NCBI GenBank assembly: GCA_030587365.1
Contig: JAUQZE010000031.1
Span: 1-43,828 of the forward strand
From: Candidatus Freyarchaeota archaeon
GTDB taxonomy: Archaea > Asgardarchaeota > Jordiarchaeia > Jordiarchaeales > Jordiarchaeaceae
Direction: 5' to 3'
DNA: 43,828 nt
The first letter of the stretch is position 1. Each line of letters opens with the position of its first letter. Under the pieces are notes generated by a model. That model made no database searches and was not told where the DNA came from. It saw only the letters and a program-made list of their open reading frames with translations. Positions 24,192-32,890 of the stretch are shown here, one piece after another. A program made the translations under genes and the position numbers.

Positions 24192-25685
24192 TTATTTTAC
24201 TCTGTAAACTATCATGGAGGGGACTCCCTGGTAGAATATTACTAGCTCCTTTTCGTAGAGCGGGCTTGTCTCGAGGTGTGCTAAAATTATGGGGGAAGCA
24301 TAGTCGAACAAGCTTATGAAGATTGCTCTAACGTACCCACTTTGAGCCAACATATCAACCTCAGAGGGTAGGTCGGGTACCCAGACGCACATTCTGTCTG
24401 TGTATTGCACCGCCATTGGGTAAGTATTTGTAACTATTACCTGCCAGGGGAGTGTGGTGTACTTCAGATATTGGTATACTGGGATTGGTTGTGAAAGTTC
24501 GGGATAGCTTCGTACAGCGTAAATTCCTATGAACCCTATTGAAAGGTTAAGGAGGAGTAAGAAGATTGCTAGGTTTTTCCTGCTCTTAAGAATCCTTTTT
24601 CCGTTAAGAATGCTTTTCCCGTTTTTGAGTTGAAACTCGTTTGTTAGCATCATTGCTAGGCCTAATCCACATAGGATGCTAATTGCTGGTAGTGAGGTTT
24701 GATTGTACCTCAAGAAGTCTACGAGACGGGCGTCCGGATTAATCAGAGGGTAGGCTACAAGGAACATAGCCACCCAGAGGATTAGAGGCAATCCCTGAAC
24801 TGATTTCTTCTCTGCTCTTAAGGCTGAAAAGAAGTAGGGTAGGAGAAAGGCGGGCGTAAACAATGGAATCACAGCGTAAGCAATTGTCTCCAAGTTCCAG
24901 AGAATTGTCTGTGTAGCTGTGGGTGGAATGATTTGGATGAGGGTTCTACTCCAGTAATTTTGTATGAGGGAGTAGACATTAAGGAGACCGAAATAACTTC
25001 CCGTAAGTATTTGACTGTAAAGAAGCCAAGGTAATACTGTTAGGAAAGCGCAAAGCAAACCCAAGTAGAGCCAAGGAGACCTAATTGTTCTTCTAAGTCC
25101 CTTTGCTAAGATAACATAAGCGAGACCAACGAAGACGATGAGAATCCCGGGGGATCTTGAAAGAAAGCTCAGGGTTAATGAAACTCCGGCGGGTATGTAG
25201 TACCTTGGGTTCTTCTGAGCCCTTACCAAACACAGTAAAAAGAGTGTTGAGAAGAGGGCGAATGGAATCTCCGTGAGTATCCCCAAGAAAAAGGTAAAGC
25301 CGAGACAGCCGCTTGTTAGGGCCAGGGCTGAGAACTTTCCTACAGTTTCACTGTAGAGCTCCTTTCCCAGCAGGTAAATGGCGTACAGCGCCGGTAGAGA
25401 CAGAAGGAAAGTAACGTATTGTGCGATTATAATGTTTGGAGTTGTTAAGAGATAGGTGAAGTATATTGTGAAGGGGAGGAGGGAAGGTCTAGCGAAATCG
25501 AGTAGTTGCTGGAAGAGGTAGTAGTGGATGTTGATGCCGAAGTAGTAGAAGTCGCGTGCCAGATTAATGTATACAGCTTCATCCCATGTTAGAGGCACGG
25601 GGATGGCTGCGAGCACTCCTCTAATTCCTGTGATAATTATAATAAATTTTACCGTCCAGTCAAGTTCTCTAAGCCGCCCCAGCAT
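24192..25685 (-). CDS. Membrane glycosyltransferase (PMT/ArnT superfamily, GT-C fold)
   Basis: 497 aa with about ten or more hydrophobic membrane segments. An acidic motif in the first extracytoplasmic loop, TWDEAVYINLARDFYY (Asp35-Glu36), is the catalytic DE motif of dolichyl-phosphate-sugar dependent GT-C enzymes. A soluble C-terminal part (about 400-497) follows. It would add a sugar from a polyprenyl-phosphate donor to protein or lipid on the outer face of the membrane. No other glycan genes adjoin. A palindromic TATA (TTATATAA, about 25722-25729) lies 40 bases upstream of the start. The sequon-rich surface protein at 3952 could be among the glycoproteins of this cell, but no direct link is shown. 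Confidence 0.88.
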   Translation of the reverse strand: MLGRLRELDWTVKFIIIITGIRGVLAAIPVPLTWDEAVYINLARDFYYFGINIHYYLFQQLLDFARPSLLPFTIYFTYLLTTPNIIIAQYVTFLLSLPALYAIYLLGKELYSETVGKFSALALTSGCLGFTFFLGILTEIPFALFSTLFLLCLVRAQKNPRYYIPAGVSLTLSFLSRSPGILIVFVGLAYVILAKGLRRTIRSPWLYLGLLCAFLTVLPWLLYSQILTGSYFGLLNVYSLIQNYWSRTLIQIIPPTATQTILWNLETIAYAVIPLFTPAFLLPYFFSALRAEKKSVQGLPLILWVAMFLVAYPLINPDARLVDFLRYNQTSLPAISILCGLGLAMMLTNEFQLKNGKSILNGKRILKSRKNLAIFLLLLNLSIGFIGIYAVRSYPELSQPIPVYQYLKYTTLPWQVIVTNTYPMAVQYTDRMCVWVPDLPSEVDMLAQSGYVRAIFISLFDYASPIILAHLETSPLYEKELVIFYQGVPSMIVYRVK

Positions 25686-26332
25686 TTAAACCACCCGAAA
25701 TGATTATTTTTTAGTCATACGTTATATAAAAACTCTTCTATACCAACAAGGGGATGAATGTGATTATGCTGACTATGGTTCCGATGGATGCGATTTGGTA
25801 TTCTCTTCTCATATAAATCTACTTTATTTTTTCATGCTTTTGAGACGAATATATTAACTACTTTATGTAGTTTACTTAAATCTTTTGGTAAATAAAAGGG
25901 CATAGTTAACCCAGCGTTCTTTATTATGAGTTAGGTTCAGATGTATGGAGGGTGTCTTCTTTAAATTTAAAGAAGTGTTTAAAAAAAGGAAAAATAATTG
26001 TTCACCCGAATACTAAAGGGTTAAAAAAGTTAGTGGAGTCACAACTCACAGTAGGAAACGTCCGGTTAACTGTGCCTCAATAAGGGGGCTAAACCAGCAT
26101 TCCTATATTTTTTAAATTTGCCCTTTTAACCCGTTTTTCGCGGATTCCAAGTTCTTCGTAACATTGAATCCTTCTCGGTGTAGAGAGTGCTACTTGTACG
26201 TGTTTCTTAAAGATACCCAACATAGTTTTCAAAATAGAGCGTTCAAAAGTTGAAAACCCCGAATACCACTATAGAATTCACAAATGTGTGAAAAATGGGT
26301 TTTAAAGAAGGTTTATAGATTTTGATTTTCAT
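25686..26332. other. Long intergenic region with weak mini-ORFs
   Basis: No gene is firmly supported. A 20-codon frame at 25754-25816 (plus) follows GGGG and a TATA box. A 44-codon frame at 26089-26223 (minus; LGIFKKHVQVALSTPRRIQ inside) has protein-like composition, is open for about 16 codons further upstream, and may be a relic. AT-rich tracts dominate elsewhere. The promoter of the CpXC gene is at about 26300-26325. Confidence 0.4.
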
Positions 26333-26893
26333 ATGATTGTTATAACTATGCCATTATTACAAGGAAGGTTTTTTTTGACGAGATTGTCAACTGCTGCGTT
26401 GGAGTGTCCCTGTGGAAATAGGTTGAATGTGGTGTACGAAGCTAGTATAAACATTTGGCTCTCAGGCTACCTTATTAGAGACCTGCTTGACGGAGAGCTT
26501 TACAATTTCAGGTGCAAATATTGCGGCAAGGTTATTCATCTGGTAACAAAGGTTCTGATTAACGCTCCCAGCGGAATGTTCTGGATATCCACGGGTGAAG
26601 AGCCGGAAACACTTCGAAAAATCTTTAAAGAACGCGGCGTTATCGACGATAAAGGTGAAGTCGCAGACCCACTAGAAAAATTGGTAAGATTGGCTGAAAA
26701 AAGAGAACAGACTGCACCAGAAGACACCCAACCTACTTCCCCCTCAGAGATAAGAAAAGAACTTGATAAAATCTTTTCAGAGCATAAGGATATACCCAGT
26801 AGGCAAGAAATGTTAAACGATTTAAAAGCACTTTTTGAAAGTATAAAAAGCGAAAGAAGAACCAAAACCGCAGTCTTCAGCAGACATTCATAA
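26333..26893 (+). CDS. CpXC-like zinc-ribbon protein
   Basis: 186 aa. The N-terminal domain has two cysteine knuckles, CPC at 25-27 and CKYC at 61-64, framing NVVYEASINIWLSGYLI and LLDGELYNF, matching my memory of the CpXC domain (PF14353), a predicted zinc-binding domain of unknown function. The C-terminal half (about 95-186) is charged, helical and low complexity, probably a flexible or coiled partner-binding region. It has no membrane segment and no ribosome site; a TATA-like box about 20-30 bases upstream suggests a leaderless transcript. It stands alone on its strand. Confidence 0.75.
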   Translation: MIVITMPLLQGRFFLTRLSTAALECPCGNRLNVVYEASINIWLSGYLIRDLLDGELYNFRCKYCGKVIHLVTKVLINAPSGMFWISTGEEPETLRKIFKERGVIDDKGEVADPLEKLVRLAEKREQTAPEDTQPTSPSEIRKELDKIFSEHKDIPSRQEMLNDLKALFESIKSERRTKTAVFSRHS

Positions 26894-27078
26894 TCGACCG
26901 CCTCCCCCCCACAGCCAAGAAGGAAGAAAAAACGGAATCCGAGCAGAAAACTGAATGATTTAAAAAGCTCTACTGCGAATTTCTGTTAGTCTAATCCATC
27001 CAAGCATCCGCATATTTCCTTTCAGAGACCCTTCGGAAGCATGCGGTTATGTTCCGCTTAAATGATGAGGTGAGTTAA

Positions 27079-27489
27079 TTGCCAAAGGAGGCTATGAAAG
27101 ACTTAGACTCTTATTTAAAGGAGGTTAATTCAGCCCCTTTCGCTAGGTTTATGGGTTTTAGAATCGTTGGAATGTCTGAGGGCTACGTGAGAGGAGAGAT
27201 GGTGACCAGTGATGGTATGGTAAACCAGGTGGGTGGGATTCATGGGGGAGCTATAATGGCTTTTGCGGACTACCTATTTGGGGTTGTTGCGAACATGTTT
27301 GAGAAGCCCTCGGTGGCGGTCGACTTCAGTATAAGCTTCTTAAGCCCAGCTAATCTGGGGGTGAAACTTCTTGGAGAAGGGAGGGTTCTGCGTAAGGGGA
27401 GGCGTATAGTAAACGTGGAGTTAACAGTAAGCGATGAGAGAGACAAAACTATTGCAAAGGCTCTGGCAACAGCCATATTCGTCGAGTGA
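27079..27489 (+). CDS. Hotdog-fold acyl-CoA thioesterase (PaaI-like)
   Basis: 136 aa from a TTG start with GAGGTGAG seven bases upstream. Single hotdog domain with the PaaI/4HBT-II signature GGIHGGAIMAFADYLFGVVA (about 53-72), including the HGG and the acidic residue, and a closing strand block RKGRRIVNVELTVSDE. Hydrolyses CoA thioesters, commonly of aromatic or medium-chain acyl groups, as a tetramer. Consistent with the CoA-ester theme of the window, but not in an operon with those genes. A TATA-like AT tract lies at about 26957-26966. Confidence 0.9.
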   Translation: MPKEAMKDLDSYLKEVNSAPFARFMGFRIVGMSEGYVRGEMVTSDGMVNQVGGIHGGAIMAFADYLFGVVANMFEKPSVAVDFSISFLSPANLGVKLLGEGRVLRKGRRIVNVELTVSDERDKTIAKALATAIFVE

Positions 27490-27578
27490 TATCTTTACTT
27501 TAGGGATTTAAGCAGTGGCTTTTAACCCCCCAGCGCTATTGCTTTTTTACATGGTTCTGCTTCTTGGAAGTTTTAAAT

Positions 27579-27594
27579 AGCGGTTCCCACCGCT
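27579..27594. promoter_or_regulatory. Perfect inverted repeat AGCGGT-TCCC-ACCGCT
   Basis: Six-base arms with a four-base loop, directly after a TTTTAAAT box. There is no U-tract, so it is either an operator next to a promoter or a weak 3' hairpin of the thioesterase transcript. Confidence 0.35.
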
Positions 27595-27717
27595 CCTTCT
27601 GAGATTTGAATGTTGTTTGCTTTTTTGTTCTATTTGTGTTTTCCGCTCTCTTCAAGGGTACATTGAACAGAATGTTTCGATTAGTGGGGCTTTTTAAGCG
27701 AACTCAGAAAACAATTG

Positions 27718-28290
27718 GTGAATTACAAGGTTGAAAACTCAAAATGGGAATCCGAAATTGACCTATCTATTTTAGAGGCGGGTCTGATGATTCGTGAGCA
27801 GTTGATCGAAAAATTAATGGATGATGTGGAAAGGAATAAGGGTAATTGGAATTCTAGTGGACTAGCTATTATGAATATTGAAAACTCCATCATTGGTATA
27901 AGAGGCGATGTGCCGGACGAATACATCGAGTATTATCTAAAATTCCCAATTTCCGAGATGCATGAGGGGGACAGTATACACAACGGTCGCAGCTTCCTCA
28001 TGAGGATCACAGAAAAAGCGGCGGTAATAGTAGTATTAAAGGAAGAACACCTTGCTAGACTATCTGCAATAAATCTGCGGGGAAGAATATCAGCCCTCCA
28101 CGACTTTTATCTCCTAGACTTGGACGAGAAGTGCAGCGAAAAAATTTTCGGAGAAAGCAACATAAATCAGTCCAGCTCAATCCTAGAAGACACCATAAAC
28201 AAAATAAAATCCGGCGAAATAGCGGCGGATGTGGCAATAAACCAGTGGCTGAACAGCTTCATAAGCAGAGTTAGAAACATCCAAGTTTAA
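27718..28290 (+). CDS. Hypothetical 190-aa protein, possibly Roadblock/LC7-like
   Basis: Starts at GTG 27718 or TTG 27715, with no ribosome site but a TTTTTAAG box about 25 bases upstream (leaderless). The middle portion, SSGLAIMNIENSIIGIRGDV ... AAVIVVLKEEHLARLSAINL, alternates strands and helices in the way of Roadblock/LC7 small regulatory domains, which are abundant in archaea; this is a structural guess from sequence pattern. The C-terminus (about 140-190) is helical. No membrane segment. It converges with the helical-repeat gene. Confidence 0.6.
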   Translation: MNYKVENSKWESEIDLSILEAGLMIREQLIEKLMDDVERNKGNWNSSGLAIMNIENSIIGIRGDVPDEYIEYYLKFPISEMHEGDSIHNGRSFLMRITEKAAVIVVLKEEHLARLSAINLRGRISALHDFYLLDLDEKCSEKIFGESNINQSSSILEDTINKIKSGEIAADVAINQWLNSFISRVRNIQV

Positions 28291-28300
28291 CGAAACCATT

Positions 28301-29290
28301 TTATCGATTTTCTATTTTTAGGTATCGTCCATATTTTTCTAGTAGATATTTCTGCTTTTCCTCGTCTAGTCCAATGAATAATTCCATTGCCGCATTCCGA
28401 TTTGCTAAACTAATTTTTCTGAAACTTTTACCCACTTCTGTAAGGTTGTTGGAAGCGTTCATCTTATCAATTATCAGGGGTAGCAGTTCAGTTGCCGATT
28501 TCACTTCAAAATTTGCGATTCCACCAAAACAGGTTGCTACATATACTAAGTTATCGGATGCCCTCAGCTTTTCCATAAGTTCTCGGAGAACAAGGTCGGC
28601 TTTTTGGGAGTCTATTTCCCGGATTGTTCTCAGTAAATTTCCCACACTGTAAGGATTTCTTGTTTTGTTTAGCTTCTCTATAATTATTTTATAATCTAGG
28701 TTGCTTAATACCCGGTCGGCGAGGGGTTCCCAGATGATTTTCAGGGTGTGTATACTTTCCCATACGTCTCTAAGCCTGTTCGAATGGATTATATTCTTTA
28801 CTAATGTCTTCTCATCCAATCCTTCAACAATGAGAGCCGCCAATCTTATTCTGTTATAGTCATGAATAGTGTTAGAGTGAGAAGAATTGATTAAACACTG
28901 AGAAAAGTTTCGACCCACAATTTGATTCAAACAAAGCATCACTTGACGAAGAGTATCAGATTTGTTAATCTTCTCGCAAACGAGCGGCGTCAGTTTCTCC
29001 CCAATACTTCCACTCACACAGTTAATCCTTTCAATAAATTTTCCAATCTCACCAAAATTGTTAGACCCTTTAATCATTTTTTCGAAATTTGAAATCTTAA
29101 TATTATCCTCGTCTAAAAAGGGAAGATCGTTCAAACGAGTTGGCGTCTGATATGGTGAAGAATCTTTGGAATCAGAAAAAACTCTGGAGACGTAATAGGA
29201 TTTGGCTTCAAGCTCATTAATGAAATCAATAACTTCTCTCATATTATGCAGTTTGTTTAGCTTCTTTGCCAAACTAGTTCCCAAAGCCAT
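28301..29290 (-). CDS. Helical-repeat protein of unknown function, third gene of an AbiE-like cassette
   Basis: 329 aa, no known family. After an N-terminal segment (MREVIDFINELEAKS and LPFLDEDNIKISNFEKM), the chain is built of imperfect helical repeats of about 35-40 residues with a recurring pattern of ...SNNLxEVGKxxxxI..., seen around 75-85, 110-120, 170-180, 205-220, 245-255 and 280-290. This suggests an alpha-solenoid for protein or nucleic-acid binding. It lies 121 bases downstream of the nucleotidyltransferase on the same strand. A shortened copy of its first 70 residues exists at 30724-30987 in the same order relative to the regulator gene, implying that the gene travels with the cassette. 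Confidence 0.75.
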   Translation of the reverse strand: MALGTSLAKKLNKLHNMREVIDFINELEAKSYYVSRVFSDSKDSSPYQTPTRLNDLPFLDEDNIKISNFEKMIKGSNNFGEIGKFIERINCVSGSIGEKLTPLVCEKINKSDTLRQVMLCLNQIVGRNFSQCLINSSHSNTIHDYNRIRLAALIVEGLDEKTLVKNIIHSNRLRDVWESIHTLKIIWEPLADRVLSNLDYKIIIEKLNKTRNPYSVGNLLRTIREIDSQKADLVLRELMEKLRASDNLVYVATCFGGIANFEVKSATELLPLIIDKMNASNNLTEVGKSFRKISLANRNAAMELFIGLDEEKQKYLLEKYGRYLKIENR

Positions 29291-29411
29291 TTAAAACCTT
29301 CTCCAGTTGTCCATGCTTCCCAAAGTTGGGACCATCAACCCCAAATCCATGATTCCATTCCAAAGATAAATTAGAACAGTAAAAAACGAAATCTGCGTGA
29401 TTTATAGAAAA

Positions 29412-29999
29412 TTAAGACTCGCTTAAATCGTTTATCCTTTCTGTCAACTTCTTCCTGACTTTATGCGGATTGATAACAGTTATAGGTAATCTTTCCACGC
29501 TATTAATTAGCCCTTCTCCAAGTTTGATGTTTAGTTTTTTTGCCTCCTCGTTCAGATAGTGCCAATCAAGTTTTTCTATCAGATAATACAAAATTACAGC
29601 GATGTCTGTCTTATCCCTCTCCCTTCCAGCAGCCAACTTTACTAGAATAAGATCTTCGGGAGACACGCATCTCAGATTTCGCCCCTCAAAAACTATAGTT
29701 GAAGCTCTTCCTATTAGTTGCTCTATCGGGACTCCTCCAATCGTTTCTGTGTAAACATCAATGTCTCCCTTTTCTGTGTGCTTGAATTCGTGTTTCCCTA
29801 AACGCGGATTATGGAGATAAAAATAACCGATTTCTTCAAGTGCCTCTTTGAGTTTCCAAAGATCCGTTTTCAGTACCGCCGCATCCACATCGTGTGTTGT
29901 TCTATATCGAGTTATTTGAATCAGAGCCCATGCACCCACCAGAGCGTACTTTACATTAGATTTCTGGCAGGCAAGAAGAAAGTCATTAAGCAACGACAT
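29412..29999 (-). CDS. Nucleotidyltransferase of AbiEii-like/MNT type (putative toxin)
   Basis: 195 aa. Pol-beta-type minimal nucleotidyltransferase: VGAWALIQITRYRTTHDVDA has the glycine motif (Gly22) and metal-binding Asp37 and Asp39; GDIDVY (79-84) supplies the third acid. The block VSPEDLILVKLAAGRERDKTDI (113-134) is typical of AbiEii and related enzymes. The first Gly of the usual GG pair is replaced (VGAW). Family members transfer nucleotides to RNA or protein and serve as toxins in type IV toxin-antitoxin and abortive infection systems. The gene overlaps the preceding regulator by 14 bases, so expression is coupled. Confidence 0.82.
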   Translation of the reverse strand: MSLLNDFLLACQKSNVKYALVGAWALIQITRYRTTHDVDAAVLKTDLWKLKEALEEIGYFYLHNPRLGKHEFKHTEKGDIDVYTETIGGVPIEQLIGRASTIVFEGRNLRCVSPEDLILVKLAAGRERDKTDIAVILYYLIEKLDWHYLNEEAKKLNIKLGEGLINSVERLPITVINPHKVRKKLTERINDLSES

Positions 30000-30684
30000 T
30001 GGTAAGCTCCTCCGGAACAGTTAAAAATATCTTCTCTCCTAAGCTGTTGGAAATAACCAATGAGTCTAGGAGCCCTCGCCCCATTAATGAAAGCCCTTCA
30101 AGGAATACACGCTTCCGCGAGACACACTGAACTCCATTCACGCTTATATTTTGAGGGATGGAACGGACAGAAAGCAAAACGATATCAGCCATTTCTCCCT
30201 CAAAATTTTGCTCGTACCATCTTTTCTTTAAGAATTGAATCCAAATTTTTTTGTCCCTTTCCAGTACATACGAGATGCAAGCCGAGGGAGTTTGGTAACC
30301 TGTGTGTAGATAAGCCGCGGTTTCTGCGGCAACTGCATAATCTAAGCCCTCTGATTTGGATATTTCAACTATAACCTCAACCTGATGTTCCCAACCTTTA
30401 GGCTGGCTTCCCTTTAAAAGTATCTTGTCCAACATTTGTTGTTCTACATGGATTACGCCAACGATGATTTCAAATTTTTGTTTTAGAAGTAAGACGGCCT
30501 TTTCTGAGAGGCTGATCTCCCTATTCCTAACCTTCACCCAGCCCCTCTGTTCCAATTCTCCTATCCTCCTGTACATTGTAGACGTAGGAACTCCAACCAA
30601 TGAGGATAACACTCGAATACTCTGAACTCCCTCTTGCAAGTAGAAGAGTATAGAAAATTCTAAATCATCCAAATTTTTCACCAA
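29986..30684 (-). CDS. Winged-helix protein resembling AbiEi antitoxin/regulator
   Basis: 232 aa. The N-terminal winged helix (about 5-60; SIRVLSSLVGVPTSTMYRRI then LEQRGWVKV) precedes an alpha/beta domain and a C-terminal helical part with CVSRKRVFLEGLSLMGRGLLDSL, similar in layout to AbiEi: a DNA-binding domain followed by an antitoxin domain. It starts at TTG 30684 or GTG 30681 with a TATA-like box 25-35 bases upstream and no ribosome site. It should autoregulate the cassette, as family members do, and restrain the downstream nucleotidyltransferase. Family assignment rests on gene order and pattern, not on a search. Confidence 0.68.
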   Translation of the reverse strand: MVKNLDDLEFSILFYLQEGVQSIRVLSSLVGVPTSTMYRRIGELEQRGWVKVRNREISLSEKAVLLLKQKFEIIVGVIHVEQQMLDKILLKGSQPKGWEHQVEVIVEISKSEGLDYAVAAETAAYLHTGYQTPSACISYVLERDKKIWIQFLKKRWYEQNFEGEMADIVLLSVRSIPQNISVNGVQCVSRKRVFLEGLSLMGRGLLDSLVISNSLGEKIFLTVPEELTNVVA

Positions 30685-30723
30685 AAATAATATAAAAAAA
30701 GAAAAATTTAAGCCTTTTTATTT

Positions 30724-30987
30724 CTAAAAATGAGAAAAATAATTGACGCGCAATACCCATATTGTAACATCGAAATTTTCGAAATTTGAAATCTTAACAT
30801 TATCCTCGTCTAAAAAGGGAAGATCGTTCACACAGGTCGCCTTCTGATACGGTAAAGAATCTTTGGAATCAGAAAAAAACTCTGGAACGTGGTAGGATTT
30901 AGCTTCAAGCTCATTAATGAAATCAATAACTTCTCCCATACTCTTTAAGCTGTTAAGTTTCTTATACCAACGGATTCCTGAAACCAT
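30724..30987 (-). pseudogene. Truncated copy of the helical-repeat gene (first ~70 residues)
   Basis: Residues 1-71 are nearly the same as the N-terminus of the 28301-29290 gene (GEVIDFINELEAKSY, FFSDSKDSLPYQ, NDLPFLDEDN, KISNFE), with high DNA identity across about 200 bases. Then similarity stops abruptly and 16 unrelated residues run to a stop. The repeat domain is lost. Confidence 0.82.
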
Positions 30988-31030
30988 TTATAACCGTCTC
31001 CGAAAGGTCTCTTTTTCCAGAAAATGGTAA

Positions 31031-31075
31031 TAGAAGAGTATAGAAAATTTCAAATTTATCCATATTTATTCGCCA
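31031..31075 (-). pseudogene. Remnant of the winged-helix gene 5' end
   Basis: These bases resemble 30641-30685, the first codons of the winged-helix gene with a frame-disrupting indel, and some similarity continues into the upstream AT-rich region. The fragment lies right of the truncated helical-repeat copy, as expected if a second cassette lost its middle. Confidence 0.6.
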
Positions 31076-31145
31076 AAATCTATATTAAAGGGATAAAAAT
31101 ATTTTTTTATACGTGTATCAGGTTTGTGGGTTTGGAGGTGTTGGA

Positions 31146-31904
31146 GTGGCTAGGTGGAGTTTGGTTTTAGCCGTGCTTTTTGTTCCTGCGGCTATTCACG
31201 CTCTGTTGTACTATATTCCGGTGTTTTTGATTATTCCTTCATTAGGGAGGGAAAGTATGTCCTCAATTCTGGGGTTTATTTTAAGTGTTTATTATGGTAA
31301 TTACTTGTTTTACATGGTTGGGATAACCCTCTCGTACTTTTACCTCTATATCTTCTACCCTCGGGACCTTGAATTGATTTACATCCCGATTCTGCAAATT
31401 GTTTTCCTCATTATTGCGGTTCGCCTCTCCTCTAGGGAGGGGATTGGCCTGAGAGATTTGATTGCTCACAAGCGTGAGGAACTCAAGTTTAACGTTTTGT
31501 TAACCATTCTTTTAACAGTTGGAATAACCTTATCCCTCTACTTTATCTTATATCCGCTTTATGGTATGTCTTTCCGAGCTACTTTCAGCATCTCCTACTC
31601 TCAACCTTCACTGTGGTTCGTTATAGCCCCGACTATTGCCATTATTGCGGGCATCGCAGAGGAAATAATCTGGCGCGGCTACGGGGTAACGATGGTGGAG
31701 AAGCTTACCAAAACCCGCAAAGCCCTCAAGGCAATCTTGCTTACCAGCCTAGCCTTCGCAGTGTGGCACGTATGGCTTTTTCACATCCCACTAACATTTG
31801 TAATCGGAATAATTTACTCGTATATCTACGTGAAGAGGAGAACCCTGGTCCCCCTGATAGCAGCACACGCAGCAGTAGACATTATTACCTTCCTTATCCC
31901 CTAG
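31146..31904 (+). CDS. CPBP-family intramembrane metalloprotease (CAAX protease/Rce1-like)
   Basis: 252 aa from the GTG at 31146, preceded by GGAGGTGTTGGA; a longer frame starts at 31113. About six to seven membrane segments. Motif 1 EEIIWRGYG (Glu172-Glu173), motif 2 FAVWHVWLFH with His208, motif 3 AAHAAVDII with His241: the complete glutamate-type protease signature. In archaea the substrates are mostly unknown; related proteins in bacteria process bacteriocins or take part in immunity to them. It lies next to the degenerate cassette but with its own promoter, so functional linkage is not shown. Confidence 0.92.
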   Translation: MARWSLVLAVLFVPAAIHALLYYIPVFLIIPSLGRESMSSILGFILSVYYGNYLFYMVGITLSYFYLYIFYPRDLELIYIPILQIVFLIIAVRLSSREGIGLRDLIAHKREELKFNVLLTILLTVGITLSLYFILYPLYGMSFRATFSISYSQPSLWFVIAPTIAIIAGIAEEIIWRGYGVTMVEKLTKTRKALKAILLTSLAFAVWHVWLFHIPLTFVIGIIYSYIYVKRRTLVPLIAAHAAVDIITFLIP

Positions 31905-32163
31905 ACCTCTAGCTCTCAAAACTCACAGATTTCAGAAATCTTTCTCTTATCTCTCTGCAGAATGGCAGATCAATTACAGTTTATAAAAGAACTTCATACC
32001 TCACTAACCTTTAGTGTAATATCTATACTTCATTTGATATTGGACGATTGATAAAGTAAAGTATTAGAGAAAAAAATTGGAAAAGGGTTTAAACAATGGG
32101 GAAGACCCCTCGTTTTATATAGTAGAAGTTTTATGATTTAGATTATTTGAGGTGAGAGCCTGC
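31905..32163. other. Intergenic region
   Basis: Promoter region of the C_GCAxxG_C_C gene with AT-rich boxes. GATTGATAAAGTAAAG at 32046-32061 has a similar partner (ATTGATAGAGTAAAG, about 32729) beyond that gene; too short to interpret. Confidence 0.35.
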
Positions 32164-32676
32164 GTGGAAAATTCGAAGGAGAAGCTTTTGAGTAAAGCTT
32201 TTGAACTCGGTCAGAAGTACGAAAAGGAATACACGGGATGTGCCCAAACTGTGATTGCAGCCATCTTCGATACTTTGGGTATATGGAACGATGATGTGTT
32301 TAAGGCGGCGAGCGGTCTGGCGGACGGATTGGGATTAACGGGGGACGGAGCCTGTGGTTCTCTTGTAGGGGCGTCTATGGTGATAAGTTACCTGTTTCCT
32401 AGGGAAAAGAAGGACTTCAAAGATATGCGTAAGCCTATGAAAGCCTACAGCCTAGTCAAGAAGCTGCACGACCAGTTTGTGGAAAAGTATGGCTCCTGTC
32501 GATGTTACGATGTTCAAAAGAACCTCATGGGCAGAACCTACAATATGTGGGATCAAAAAGAGCTGCAAGAAGCATTTTCATCTGGCATGATGGAGCATTG
32601 TTCAAAAGTTGTGGGGAACGCAGCCAGACTAGCAACAAAAATCATCTTAGAAGCAAAAGAGCGAGAGAAAAAATAG
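32164..32676 (+). CDS. C_GCAxxG_C_C family putative redox protein
   Basis: 170 aa from the GTG at 32164 (GAGGTGAG nine bases upstream); a GTG at 32152 overlaps that ribosome site and is unlikely. Family hallmarks in order: TGCAQTVIAA near the start, GDGACGSLVGASM, YGSCRCYDV and EHCSKVVGNAARLA. The four-cysteine pattern is proposed to bind metal or act in redox transfer; the family is often encoded near ferredoxins or reductases and is largely confined to anaerobes. It is soluble and probably monocistronic here. The exact biochemical role is not established. Confidence 0.88.
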   Translation: MENSKEKLLSKAFELGQKYEKEYTGCAQTVIAAIFDTLGIWNDDVFKAASGLADGLGLTGDGACGSLVGASMVISYLFPREKKDFKDMRKPMKAYSLVKKLHDQFVEKYGSCRCYDVQKNLMGRTYNMWDQKELQEAFSSGMMEHCSKVVGNAARLATKIILEAKEREKK

Positions 32677-32890
32677 TTCAAGCATCAAACAATTATCTAT
32701 TGATAGTCCAAGGAGTAATACTGCCCAATTGATAGAGTAAAGGGGGTCAAAACGACCAAAAGCCTTTCTAATAATACGATTTAATCTCTTATTTTACTAA
32801 ATATTTTTGTTTAAAAGAGAGAGTATCTTTAGAACTATACGTTTATTAACAGTTATTTAGAATTGCATGAAAGCTGTCGCATATGTGATA

